A stretch of DNA of 64,000 bases from Polyangium jinanense. Lineage in GTDB: Bacteria > Myxococcota > Polyangia > Polyangiales > Polyangiaceae. The notes under the pieces are model-generated. The model saw only the letters and a program-made list of their open reading frames with translations. It was not told the DNA's origin and did no database searches. The translations under genes and the position numbers were made by a program. Each line of letters begins with the position of its first letter. Positions within the stretch are counted from its first letter, which is position 1. Of this stretch, positions 9,726 through 19,192 are shown in pieces. The stretch lies in assembly GCF_028435365.1 (NCBI RefSeq), contig NZ_JAGTJJ010000044.1:1-64000 (forward strand), given 5' to 3'.

Positions 9726-10202
9726 CTACACGGGGACCGGGCCGCCGAAGGCGCCGAAGAAGCGCGCGAACCAGACGGCGATCATGGCGACCGCGAGGAC
9801 GATCGAGCCGAGGGTGACGACGCGCGTCTGCTGGAACGCGAACGTGTACCAGCGGCCGTGGCGCACGTAGTTGTAGCTTCCTTGCAGCGCGAGGAGCGCG
9901 ACCATCGGGACGATGGGGATCACGAGCGGGTGGAAGTGGATGGCCTCGCGGAGGTCGCCGGTGGCGAGCGCGAGCGCGGCGCGCGTGAGGCCGCAGCCGG
10001 GGCAGGGATGGCGCGTGACGAGCGCGAACGGGCAGAGGGGGAAACGGACCACGACCGCAGCGCTGAGCACGGCCCCGACGAGGGCGAGGCGCGCGGCGCG
10101 ACCGAGCGCGGTTCCTTTGGGGCGAGGGGGCGTGTAGGGGCGCGGGACGGGGTAGGGGACTGGGGTGGGGGACGGGACCGGGGCGGCGATGGGTTTGTCC
10201 AA
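9726..10202 (-). CDS. DUF2752 membrane protein
   Basis: A small membrane protein of about 158 residues with the DUF2752 signature CPGCGLTRAALALATGDL followed by FHPL. Three hydrophobic segments are visible: around AARLALVGAVLSAAVVV, around LVIPIVPMVALLAL, and at the C-terminus in ITLGS-like sequence to AVWFARFF. A Pro-rich segment precedes the first one. No ATG is available after the end of the upstream gene at 10229, so a TTG at 10202 is the best guess and the start is uncertain. It follows the zinc-ribbon/DUF4234 gene by only 26 bases and is likely in its operon. The function of DUF2752 is not established. Confidence 0.72.
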   Translation of the reverse strand: MDKPIAAPVPSPTPVPYPVPRPYTPPRPKGTALGRAARLALVGAVLSAAVVVRFPLCPFALVTRHPCPGCGLTRAALALATGDLREAIHFHPLVIPIVPMVALLALQGSYNYVRHGRWYTFAFQQTRVVTLGSIVLAVAMIAVWFARFFGAFGGPVPV

Positions 10203-10228
10203 GCGCTGCCCCGGTTCGTCCTGGTCGA

Positions 10229-11500
10229 TCAGTCCACCGCGTTTGGATCCCAGACCTGGTTCAGGTCCTTCGCCAGCGCGTAGGGGAAGAGGAAGATGTA
10301 CATCACGAGGCTCTGCGACTGCGGGTTGCGCGAGCCGGCCATCTGCTTCGCCCGCGTCACGATCTCGGGCAGCTTCAGGATCATGAGCAGGTTCAGGATC
10401 GGGACGAAGAGGTGCCACGACTGGAGCGACTCGTCCTTCGTGTAGGCCTTGAGCTCGTTCAGCATGCCGTAGCCGCCGAAGAGGTGGTACATGCCGCAGC
10501 AGAAGAGCGTGCCGAGCAGCGCGGTCATCGGGTTGCGCGTCGTTCCACGCACGCCGCCCATGCCGCCGCCCTGCGCGCCCATCATGGCGCCGCCGCCCAT
10601 GCCCATCGGAGCGCCCATCGCGCCGCCGGGGTACTGGCCGGGGGCCACCATGGCGCCCGCGGGAGGCGCGCCGTACGCGCCGCCGGGAGGCGCGCCGTAG
10701 CCGCCGGGACCGCCCATCCCGCTCGGATCACCCGGAGGCGGGCCGTAGGCGCCGGCAGGCGGAGGAGCGCCGTAGCCGCCCGGAGGAGGCGGAGGAGCGC
10801 TGTATCCGCTGCCCGCGGGGGGCGGGGGAGCGCCGTAACCGCCTGCAGGAGGCGGAGGAGCGCCGTAGCCGCCCGGAGGAGGCGGAGGAGCGCCGTAACC
10901 GCCCGCGGGAGGCGGAGGAGCGCCGTAACCACCCGCGGGAGGCGGAGGAGCGCCGTAACCCGGAGGCGAGCCGCCCATGGGTCCGCCGGGCGGGGGCGCG
11001 CCGAAGCCGCCGCCGGGGGGCGGGCCCGCGGGGGGCGGGAACGCGCCGGGCGAGGGGATGCCGGGCGGGTTCGGCGAGGGAGGAGTGAAGTTCGGGAGAT
11101 CGATCGCGAGCGTGCTCCCGAGCCCGCCCTGCGGCTCGTATCCGCCCGCCGGCGGATATCCCGGCGGGGGCGGGGGCGCGGCCGGCAGCGGAGCTGCCGT
11201 TGGGCCGAGTCCCGCGGGCGGCACGCCGATCACCGTGCCCGCGAGGCCCTGATCACCGAGCGTCGGCCCGCCGGGCGGCATGCCTGGCGGCGGCGGCGGC
11301 GCGGCGGCCGGCATGTGCGGCGCCATCGGCGGCGGCGGCGCCGGCGGCGGCATGGCCCCCGCGGGCGGCGTCGGGGGTTGCTGACTCATCAGCATCGTCC
11401 CCTTGAACTTCGGCGCGGCGGCTCCTTTCAGGTTGAAGCCACACTTCGTGCACGTCGTCGCCGTCTCCGAGTTTTGTGTCCCACAATTCGGACAGAACAC
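10229..11500 (-). CDS. Zinc ribbon, Gly/Pro-rich repeat, DUF4234 membrane protein
   Basis: The product (about 423 residues) has three parts. At the N-terminus a zinc ribbon reads CPNCG and CTKCG with 12 residues between the pairs. The middle is a long low-complexity region rich in Pro, Gly and Ala with repeated GYGAPPPPAG units. The C-terminal 110 residues, from RNPMTALLGTLFCCGMYHLF, resemble DUF4234, a short membrane domain. The start is the GTG at 11500, preceded by GGGAGGTGG at good spacing. The repeat region is probably a disordered cytoplasmic linker. The gene is transcribed away from nuoE and is followed closely by the DUF2752 gene. No enzymatic motif is visible; a scaffolding or membrane-tethering role is speculation. 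Confidence 0.85.
   Translation of the reverse strand: MFCPNCGTQNSETATTCTKCGFNLKGAAAPKFKGTMLMSQQPPTPPAGAMPPPAPPPPMAPHMPAAAPPPPPGMPPGGPTLGDQGLAGTVIGVPPAGLGPTAAPLPAAPPPPPGYPPAGGYEPQGGLGSTLAIDLPNFTPPSPNPPGIPSPGAFPPPAGPPPGGGFGAPPPGGPMGGSPPGYGAPPPPAGGYGAPPPPAGGYGAPPPPPGGYGAPPPPAGGYGAPPPPAGSGYSAPPPPPGGYGAPPPAGAYGPPPGDPSGMGGPGGYGAPPGGAYGAPPAGAMVAPGQYPGGAMGAPMGMGGGAMMGAQGGGMGGVRGTTRNPMTALLGTLFCCGMYHLFGGYGMLNELKAYTKDESLQSWHLFVPILNLLMILKLPEIVTRAKQMAGSRNPQSQSLVMYIFLFPYALAKDLNQVWDPNAVD
10749..10970 (-). repeat. In-frame 30-33 bp tandem repeat coding for GYGAPPPPAG
   Basis: About seven copies of a 30-33 bp unit (for example 10831..10860, 10861..10890, 10891..10920 and 10921..10950) encode the Pro/Gly linker of the DUF4234 protein. 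The units are all multiples of three, so changes in copy number would keep the frame and alter linker length. Confidence 0.9.
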
Positions 11501-11562
11501 GAACCACCTCCCGAGGCGCTGCGCGTCATTCGAACGGTTGCGAAGGGCGCGAGGCGGCCGGG

Positions 11563-11592
11563 AGCGTAGTGGAGGTTCGCCCCACTTCTCAA
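11563..11592 (-). promoter_or_regulatory. Candidate promoter for the zinc ribbon/DUF4234 gene
   Basis: Read on the minus strand, TTGAGA is followed after 18 bases by TACGCT, close to a sigma-70 type promoter with a TAnnnT -10 box. Transcription would begin about 56 bases before the GTG at 11500. Confidence 0.4.
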
Positions 11593-11773
11593 GCACAACG
11601 CAAGGGGTCGTCAGAGTATCGAGCGCCGACGCGTGCGCGCGCTTGCGAGCGAGCAAACCCGCGCGTGCCCGGCAGGGCTCTCGGGCGCGTGAAACGGCGC
11701 CGCTGCGAGGTGGGCGCGGGTGGAGCGCGGCCCCAAGAAAAAGAGAAAGATTCGGCATGGCGAACGGCGCGCC

Positions 11774-11803
11774 TTGACACAACCGGGGGTCGCTCACTAG
11801 CGT
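11774..11803 (+). promoter_or_regulatory. Candidate promoter of the nuo operon
   Basis: A perfect TTGACA (11774..11779) is followed after 18 bases by TAGCGT. The predicted leader to nuoE is about 165 bases. The same TTGACA/TAGnnT arrangement is seen before the ribbon-helix-helix/lepA genes and, more loosely, before the tRNA genes. Confidence 0.55.
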
Positions 11804-11973
11804 GCGCGCGCCTGCAGAAGGGGCCCGAGCGAAACGCGGGCAAAACCCTTCGGGCGGCTCGCTCTCTTTCCGGTCTGGCTCGTGGCCCGACGGAGGAGCT
11901 CGAAGTTGAGCACGAGGACACGTGCTCGCTTGCCGCCGCCTCGATCCACCCCTAGCCCTGCTGGCGAACGAAC

Positions 11974-12453
11974 ATGACGAAGTTCGCACTGTCTCCCGAC
12001 CGCGAGAAGCACGTCGAAGAAATCCTCTCGCGCTACCCGAACCGCCAGGCGGCCTGCATCCCCGTCCTCCATCTCTGCCAAGAGCAGAATGGGTGGATCT
12101 CCGACGATGTCGTCGAGTGGGTGGCGGCTCGGCTCGGCCTGTCGGCCGCGCACGTGAAGGGCGTGGTGACGTTCTACACGCTCTTCAACAAGGAGCCCGT
12201 GGGCAAGCACCAGGTCTGGGTCTGCCGGACCTTGAGCTGCGCGCTCCGCGGCGCGGACGACATCCTCCACCACTGCGAGAAGCGCCTCGGTATCCACGTC
12301 GGGCAGACGACGAAGGACGGGAAGGTGACCTTGCGGACGGCGGAGTGTCTCGCCTCGTGCGGCACTGCGCCGATGATCCAGGTCGACAAGGACTACTACG
12401 AGAACCTCACCACGGCCGAGGTCGATCGGATCCTCGACCGCCTCATCAAGTGA
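11974..12453 (+). CDS. nuoE: NADH-quinone oxidoreductase subunit E
   Basis: NuoE (159 residues) is the thioredoxin-fold subunit that carries the N1a 2Fe-2S cluster in the NADH-oxidising arm of complex I. The four ligands are visible as Cys84 and Cys89 (CRTLSC) and Cys125 and Cys129 (CLASC). The length is normal. It opens the operon and is followed three bases later by nuoF. The ATG at 11974 follows a poor ribosome-binding sequence, but no better start is available. Confidence 0.97.
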   Translation: MTKFALSPDREKHVEEILSRYPNRQAACIPVLHLCQEQNGWISDDVVEWVAARLGLSAAHVKGVVTFYTLFNKEPVGKHQVWVCRTLSCALRGADDILHHCEKRLGIHVGQTTKDGKVTLRTAECLASCGTAPMIQVDKDYYENLTTAEVDRILDRLIK

Positions 12454-12456
12454 CCC

Positions 12457-13805
<1,349 letters not shown>

Positions 13806-13809
<4 letters not shown>

Positions 13810-14414
13810 ACAAACTCGAACTCGCGTTCTTCGGCCTCTGCTCGGTCATCGCGCTGCTCGGCGCGGTCGTGACCGTGGGCGCGAAGAACCCGATCCGCGG
13901 GGCGATGGGCCTCCTCTCGACGATCATCGGGATCGCGGGTCTCTACCTGATGCTGGCCGCCGAGTTCCTCGCGGCGATCCAGCTGCTCGTGTACGCGGGC
14001 GCGGTCGTGATCCTCTTCCTGTTCGTGATCATGCTCCTCGGCCCGTCGGCGCAGTCGAAGCGCGACGCGCGGGGCGCGGTGGCGCGTTACGTGGGCGCCG
14101 CGGCGCTCCTCGTGAGCGGGCTCGGCGCGATGGCGCTCGTGATGCGCACGCAGTCGGCCACGCCGACGGCGCTGCCGGCCGTGCCGCCGCAGTTCGGCAC
14201 GATCGAGTCGATCGGGCACGAGCTCTTCTCGACGGCGCTCGTGCCGTTCGAGCTCTCGGGCGCGCTGCTCCTCGTGGCCGTCATCGGCGCGGTCGCGGTC
14301 GCGCGCGGCAAGCAGGTGGATCCCACGCTGCTGCCCGCGGCGGACGCGAAGCCGAGCCAGACGCCCGCACCCACCGCACGCACTGCAGGCCAGACCAAGG
14401 AGGCGAGGTCGTGA
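13806..14414 (+). CDS. nuoJ: NADH-quinone oxidoreductase subunit J
   Basis: NuoJ (202 residues) is a membrane subunit of complex I near the quinone end, with the pi-bulge helix that takes part in coupling. Five hydrophobic segments can be seen, including the characteristic AEFLAAIQLLVYAGAVVILFLF stretch (residues about 52-73). The C-terminal tail of about 35 residues is Pro/Ala/Thr-rich and soluble. The GTG start overlaps the nuoF stop (GTGA) and its own stop overlaps the nuoK start in the same way, implying tight translational coupling. Confidence 0.94.
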
Positions 14415-14719
14415 CCGTCCCGCTCGAGTACTTCGTGATCGTGGCCGCCGCGCTCTTCATGACGGGCGCGGTGGGCTTCTTGATCCGACGCAACCTGCTC
14501 GTGCTCCTCATGAGCATCGAGCTGATGTTGAACGCCGTGAACCTCACGCTGGTCGCTTTCAACCGCCAGTACGTGGGGGGTCACACCGGGCAGATCTTCA
14601 CCTTCTTCATCATCGCCATCGCCGCGGCGGAGGCCGCCGTCGGCTTGGCCATCGTCCTCGCGTTCTTCCGGCTCCGCGGCACGGTGCGCTCGGACGACGC
14701 CGATCTCCTGAGGAACTAG
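14411..14719 (+). CDS. nuoK: NADH-quinone oxidoreductase subunit K
   Basis: NuoK (102 residues) has three transmembrane helices and is of normal length. The conserved RRNLLVLLMSIELMLNAVNL segment contains the glutamate of helix TM2 used in proton transfer (IELMLN). A second acid lies in the AAAEAAVGLA helix. It starts with GTG overlapping the nuoJ stop, and nuoL begins one base after its stop. Confidence 0.96.
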   Translation: MTVPLEYFVIVAAALFMTGAVGFLIRRNLLVLLMSIELMLNAVNLTLVAFNRQYVGGHTGQIFTFFIIAIAAAEAAVGLAIVLAFFRLRGTVRSDDADLLRN

Positions 14720-14720
14720 C

Positions 14721-17333
14721 GTGGAAGCCCTCAAAGCTCAGTTTCCCGCAACGAACTTCACGCTACTAGCGGTCGTCCTCGCCCTTCCGCTCATCGGCGC
14801 CTTCGTGAACGGCGTCTTTGGCAAGCGGCTCGGCAAGGCCGGCGTCCGCCTGATGGCCCTCTCGGCCCTCGGCGGCTCGTTCATCGCGGCGCTCGCCACC
14901 TTCCTCCTCCTGCCGAAGGGGGAGGGCGGCGGCACGCTCGCGTGGACCGCCTGGCGCTGGTTCTCGTTGAACGGGCGGATGGGGCAAACGATCCCCATCG
15001 ATGTCGCCTTCAGCGTCGACGCGATGAGCGCGACGATGATGCTGGTGGTCACCGGCGTCGGGTTCCTGATTCACCTCTACTCGAGCGAGTACATGGTGAA
15101 GGACCCGGGCTACCACCGGTTCTTCGCGTACTTGAACCTCTTCTGTTTCGCCATGTTGACGCTCGTCATGGCGGACAACATGGCCGTGCTCTTCGTCGGC
15201 TGGGAGGGTGTCGGCCTCTGCAGCTACCTCCTCATCGGCTTCTGGTTCGGCGAGGAGAAGAACGCGACCGCGGGCAAGAAGGCGTTCATCGTCAACCGCA
15301 TCGGCGACTTCGGTCTGCTCGTGGCGATGGCGATCCTGCTCTACTACACGGGATCGCTGCGCTTCGCGGAGATCAACGCCAGCGCGCGGAACCTGCTCGA
15401 TCCGGTCACGATCTGGCCCTTCGGCAACCTCCCGCTCGAGGCGCAGTGGGACGCGGCGAACCCGGGCGCGAACGCGCTCTACAAAGCGATCGTGCACCTG
15501 TTCCTGCCCGAGAAGGGCATCCAGGTCTACGCGTCGACGCTCGTGGGCCTGGCGATGTTCCTCGGCGCCGCCGGCAAGAGCGCGCAGATCCCGCTCTACG
15601 TGTGGCTCCCGGACGCGATGGCGGGCCCCACGCCGGTCTCCGCGCTCATCCACGCGGCCACCATGGTCACGGCGGGCGTCTACCTCGTCGCGCGCACGTC
15701 GGCGGTGTTCCTCATGTCGCCGGCCGCGATGGCGACGGTGGCGGTGCTCGGCTGCGCCACGGCGATCTTCGCCGCGTCGATCGGCCTGTTCCAGCACGAC
15801 CTGAAGAAGGTGCTCGCCTACTCCACGGTGAGCCAGCTCGGGTTCATGTTCATCGGTGTCGGCGTGGGCGCGTTCGCCGCGGGCTTCTTCCACGTCTTCA
15901 CGCACGCGTTCTTCAAGGCCTGCCTCTTCCTCGGCGCCGGCTCGGTGATCCACGCGATGCACGCGCGGATCCACGACACGGACAAGTCGCAGGACATCCG
16001 CAACATGGGCGGCCTGAAGAAGTTCATGCCGATCACGCGGTGGACGTTCCTGCTCTCGTGCTTCGCGATCGCCGGCGCGCCTCCGCTCGCGGGCTTCTGG
16101 TCGAAGGACGAGATCCTCTGGAGGGCGTTCTCCACGAAGATCGTCGCGCCGGAGGTCGGCCGCATGGAGCCGCTCTGGACGTGGCCCTCGTGGCTCGGCC
16201 AGGGGATCTACTGGGTCGGCGTGGTCGCCGCGACGATGACGGCGTTCTACATGTTCCGCGCCTACTTCCTCACGTTCCACGGCGAGTTCCGTGGGTGGAA
16301 GATCGTCGCGGGCTGGAAGGAGCCGAAGCACGGCCACGGCCATGACGATCATGGCCACGACGATCACCACGATCACCACGACGACGGCACGCCGCTCGAG
16401 GGGCCGAAGCCCCACGAGTCGCCGCTCGCGATGACGCTCCCGCTCATGGTGCTCGCGGCGCTCGCGGTCTTCGCCGGGTTCCTGATGGCGGAGCCGATCC
16501 ACATCGAGCCGCTCGGGCACATCCTCTCGCCGGTCTTCTCGCGTGCGCACGACGCCGTCGTGCTGCGCGGCGAGGGCGTCGAGAAGCTCATGTGGCCGAT
16601 GATGGGCCCGGGCGTGGCGGCCTTCCTCGCCGGCACGGGCGCGGCGATGGTCGTGTACCTGAACAAGGGCGGCGCGCCGGAGGAGTCGTTCAAGAAGGCG
16701 GCGCCGGGCCTCTACAAGCTCATCTACGACAAGTGGCGGATCGACGAGCTCTACGACGCCGTGGTCGTCGGGATGGTGGACGCGCTCGCGGACATCTTCA
16801 CGACCGCGGACAAGTGGCTCATCGACGGCGTCCTTGCGAAGCTCACGGCGGCGATCGTCGCGTTCTTCGGGACGGTCCTCCGCACGTTCCAGACCGGCCG
16901 CGTGCAGGTGTACGGCGCTGCGATGGCCCTCGGCCTCGCGGGCGTGGGCTTCTTCCTGGTCCGCCCGCACGCCGACGCGACGGTCGACGACTCGAAGCTC
17001 CGCTCGGCTGGCGAGGTGGTCATCTCGGCGGCGCCCGGCCCCGGCTACACCTACCGCTGGGAGGGCACGGGGACGGAGCAGAAGGACTTCACCCAGGTGC
17101 GTGAGGTCCGCATCAACGTCAATCCCGGGGAGACGAAGGACGTCAAGCTGCACGTGCGCAACGCGTTCGCGCAGGAGGCGACCCACTCGTTCGCGATCAC
17201 GCGGCCTGGCCGCGGCTTCCCGTCCTCCGCGGCGCCCATCCCGGTCGTGCCGGGCAATGTGGTGCCGGCGGGCGGCGGTAGCATTCCTGCGAAGGACATC
17301 CCCGGGCTCATCAACCCGCGAGGCGCACAATGA
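14721..17333 (+). CDS. nuoL: NADH-quinone oxidoreductase subunit L, extended
   Basis: NuoL is the distal antiporter-like proton-pumping subunit of complex I. The core is clear: GWEGVGLCSYLLIGFWF near residue 160, the HAATMVTAGVYL helix and the long C-terminal amphipathic helix. At 870 residues it is well beyond the usual 610-680. One addition is a His/Asp-rich segment at about residues 536-556 (HGHDDHGHDDHHDHHDD). The other is about 120 residues after the final membrane helix (about 733-752), ending ...INPRGAQ, predicted beta-rich, with GPGYTYRWEGTGTEQ and NPGETKDVKLHVRNAF. By NuoL topology this tail should face the periplasm. It starts with GTG and overlaps nuoM by ATGA. Confidence 0.96.
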   Translation: MEALKAQFPATNFTLLAVVLALPLIGAFVNGVFGKRLGKAGVRLMALSALGGSFIAALATFLLLPKGEGGGTLAWTAWRWFSLNGRMGQTIPIDVAFSVDAMSATMMLVVTGVGFLIHLYSSEYMVKDPGYHRFFAYLNLFCFAMLTLVMADNMAVLFVGWEGVGLCSYLLIGFWFGEEKNATAGKKAFIVNRIGDFGLLVAMAILLYYTGSLRFAEINASARNLLDPVTIWPFGNLPLEAQWDAANPGANALYKAIVHLFLPEKGIQVYASTLVGLAMFLGAAGKSAQIPLYVWLPDAMAGPTPVSALIHAATMVTAGVYLVARTSAVFLMSPAAMATVAVLGCATAIFAASIGLFQHDLKKVLAYSTVSQLGFMFIGVGVGAFAAGFFHVFTHAFFKACLFLGAGSVIHAMHARIHDTDKSQDIRNMGGLKKFMPITRWTFLLSCFAIAGAPPLAGFWSKDEILWRAFSTKIVAPEVGRMEPLWTWPSWLGQGIYWVGVVAATMTAFYMFRAYFLTFHGEFRGWKIVAGWKEPKHGHGHDDHGHDDHHDHHDDGTPLEGPKPHESPLAMTLPLMVLAALAVFAGFLMAEPIHIEPLGHILSPVFSRAHDAVVLRGEGVEKLMWPMMGPGVAAFLAGTGAAMVVYLNKGGAPEESFKKAAPGLYKLIYDKWRIDELYDAVVVGMVDALADIFTTADKWLIDGVLAKLTAAIVAFFGTVLRTFQTGRVQVYGAAMALGLAGVGFFLVRPHADATVDDSKLRSAGEVVISAAPGPGYTYRWEGTGTEQKDFTQVREVRINVNPGETKDVKLHVRNAFAQEATHSFAITRPGRGFPSSAAPIPVVPGNVVPAGGGSIPAKDIPGLINPRGAQ

Positions 17334-19192
17334 GCCCGCTCGATCTCGTGTTTCAGTACTGGCCTGCGATCGGCGCGGGCATCCTCGGCGCGCTCGTCCC
17401 GCGGGGCGACGCGTCGACGAAGCAGCGCGCCGGCCTGGCTTTCATCGCCGCCCTCACCACGCTCTTCGTGATCTGGCTCTGGCCGACCGAAGGCGCGGCG
17501 CAGGCGGCGCAGGCTCCGGGCGAGTGGCCGCACCTGCTCAACCTGCTCATCGCGCTGCCCATCGTGGGCGCGGCGGCGGTGCTGTTCATCCCGCGCCAGA
17601 TGCTCTCGGTGCTCCGCGGCTTCACGTACGTGGTGCTCGGCATCGGGTTCGTCGCGTCGCTCTGGCTGCTCACCGTCCCGATGACCGCGGGCTGGCACTT
17701 CCAGTACATCAAGGACTGGATGCCCTTCCTCGGCATCCGCTACCACGTCGCGATCGACGGCATCAGCCTGTGGCTCGTGCTCCTCACGACGTTCGTCACG
17801 CCGATCGCGGCGTACGCGTCGTTCGGCTCGATCAAGACGCGCATCAAGGAGTTCTGCTTCGCGCTCCTGCTCCTGCAGGGCGGGATGATCGGCGCGTTCG
17901 TCGCGCTCGATCTCTTCCTGTTCTACGTGTTCTGGGAGCTGATGCTCGTCCCGATGTTCATGATGATCGGCGTCTGGGGCGGCGCGGATCGCGTGAAGGC
18001 GGCGATCAAGTTCTTCCTCTACACGATGGCCGGCTCGGTGCTGATGCTGGCCGCGATCATCTACCTCGTCTGGACGCACCAGAAGCTCACGGGTGACTTC
18101 ACGTTCGACTACCTCGCGCTCTCGCGCGTGGTCTTGCCGAAGAGCGCGCAGCTCATCTGCTTCTGGGCCTTCTCGCTGGCGTTCTTCATCAAGGTGCCGA
18201 TGTGGCCGGTGCACACGTGGCTGCCGGACGCGCACGTGCAGGCGCCGACGGGCGGCTCGGTGATCCTGGCGGCCGTGATGCTGAAGCTCGGCACCTACGC
18301 GTACATGCGCTTCTCGATGGGGCTCTTCCCGGGGCCCGCCTCGAACCTGTCGGCGAACCTGGCGGGCGTGGCGATCCTGGGCGGCATCCTCTACGGCGCG
18401 CTGGTCGCGTGGAAGCAGCGCGACGTGAAGCGCCTCGTCGCGTACTCGTCGGTCGCGCACCTCGGCTTCGTCATGCTGGGGCTCTTCAGCGCGACGCCGA
18501 CGGGCATGCAGGGCGCGGTGCTCCAGATGGTCAACCACGGCGTGTCGACGGGCGCGCTCTTCCTCCTCGTCGGCGTCATCTACGATCGGCGCCACACGCG
18601 CGAGGTGGACGAGTTCGGCGGGCTCGCGAAGGTGATGCCGCTCTACACGGTCGTCTTCCTGATCGTGACGTTCGCGTCGGTTGGCGTGCCTGGGACGAAC
18701 GGGTTCGTCGGTGAGTTCCTCGTCATCATGGGCACGTTCCTCTCCGAGCGGCTCGGCAAGTTCGCCGGGATCCACACGGTGGGCGCGGCGGCCGGCGTGA
18801 TCCTCGCGGCGGTCTACATGCTCTACGTGGTCCAGAAGATGTTCTTCGGCCCGCTCACGAACCCGAAGAACAAGCACCTGCCCGATCTCACGGTGCGCGA
18901 GTCGCTCGCGCTCGCGCCGCTCGTGCTGATGATCTTCGTCATCGGGTTCTTCCCCGCGATCTTCCTCGATCGGATGAAGGAGTCGATCCTGCTCCACCAC
19001 AACCAGTACAAGGTCGTATCGGGCCAGGCGATCCTGTTCGCGGACGAGCGGGACGCGAAGCTCCTGCCCGAGGACACGTTCTCGCCGGCGTTCCTGAAGG
19101 GCATGCCGAAGAAGGAGAAGCCCGAGGAGCCGGCGGCGGGTGCCGAGGGCTCGCAGGCGGCGCTCGGCGGTGAAGGGAAGGTGGCGCAGTGA
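17330..19192 (+). CDS. nuoM: NADH-quinone oxidoreductase subunit M
   Basis: NuoM is the middle antiporter-like proton-pumping subunit of complex I, here 620 residues. The conserved FYVFWELMLVPMFMMIGVWG helix bears the key glutamate, and KVPMWPVHTWLPDAHVQAP and LVAYSSVAHLGFVMLG carry further conserved lysine and histidine positions. The N-terminus is somewhat longer than in E. coli. The C-terminal 50 residues are a charged Glu/Lys/Ala tail, probably cytoplasmic. The start overlaps the nuoL stop and the stop overlaps the nuoN start. Confidence 0.97.
   Translation: MSPLDLVFQYWPAIGAGILGALVPRGDASTKQRAGLAFIAALTTLFVIWLWPTEGAAQAAQAPGEWPHLLNLLIALPIVGAAAVLFIPRQMLSVLRGFTYVVLGIGFVASLWLLTVPMTAGWHFQYIKDWMPFLGIRYHVAIDGISLWLVLLTTFVTPIAAYASFGSIKTRIKEFCFALLLLQGGMIGAFVALDLFLFYVFWELMLVPMFMMIGVWGGADRVKAAIKFFLYTMAGSVLMLAAIIYLVWTHQKLTGDFTFDYLALSRVVLPKSAQLICFWAFSLAFFIKVPMWPVHTWLPDAHVQAPTGGSVILAAVMLKLGTYAYMRFSMGLFPGPASNLSANLAGVAILGGILYGALVAWKQRDVKRLVAYSSVAHLGFVMLGLFSATPTGMQGAVLQMVNHGVSTGALFLLVGVIYDRRHTREVDEFGGLAKVMPLYTVVFLIVTFASVGVPGTNGFVGEFLVIMGTFLSERLGKFAGIHTVGAAAGVILAAVYMLYVVQKMFFGPLTNPKNKHLPDLTVRESLALAPLVLMIFVIGFFPAIFLDRMKESILLHHNQYKVVSGQAILFADERDAKLLPEDTFSPAFLKGMPKKEKPEEPAAGAEGSQAALGGEGKVAQ

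Larger units (their letters stand above)
11501..11973. other. Intergenic region between DUF4234 gene and nuoE
   Basis: This 473-bp divergent region contains no supportable gene. It holds a candidate promoter in each direction, at 11563..11592 on the minus strand and 11774..11803 on the plus strand. A purine-rich stretch, AAGAAAAAGAGAAAGA, lies just before the plus-strand promoter and could act as an upstream element. The remainder is unremarkable GC-rich sequence. Confidence 0.6.

Noticed and set aside
10749..10970. Possible CRISPR or regulatory array
   Set aside because: The 30-33 bp units are contiguous without spacers and encode a regular Pro/Gly peptide in frame.
14766..17330. A minus-strand frame of over 850 codons opposite nuoL
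   Set aside because: It has the Arg/Asp/His-rich composition of antisense frames in high-GC coding DNA, and nuoL on the other strand is certain.
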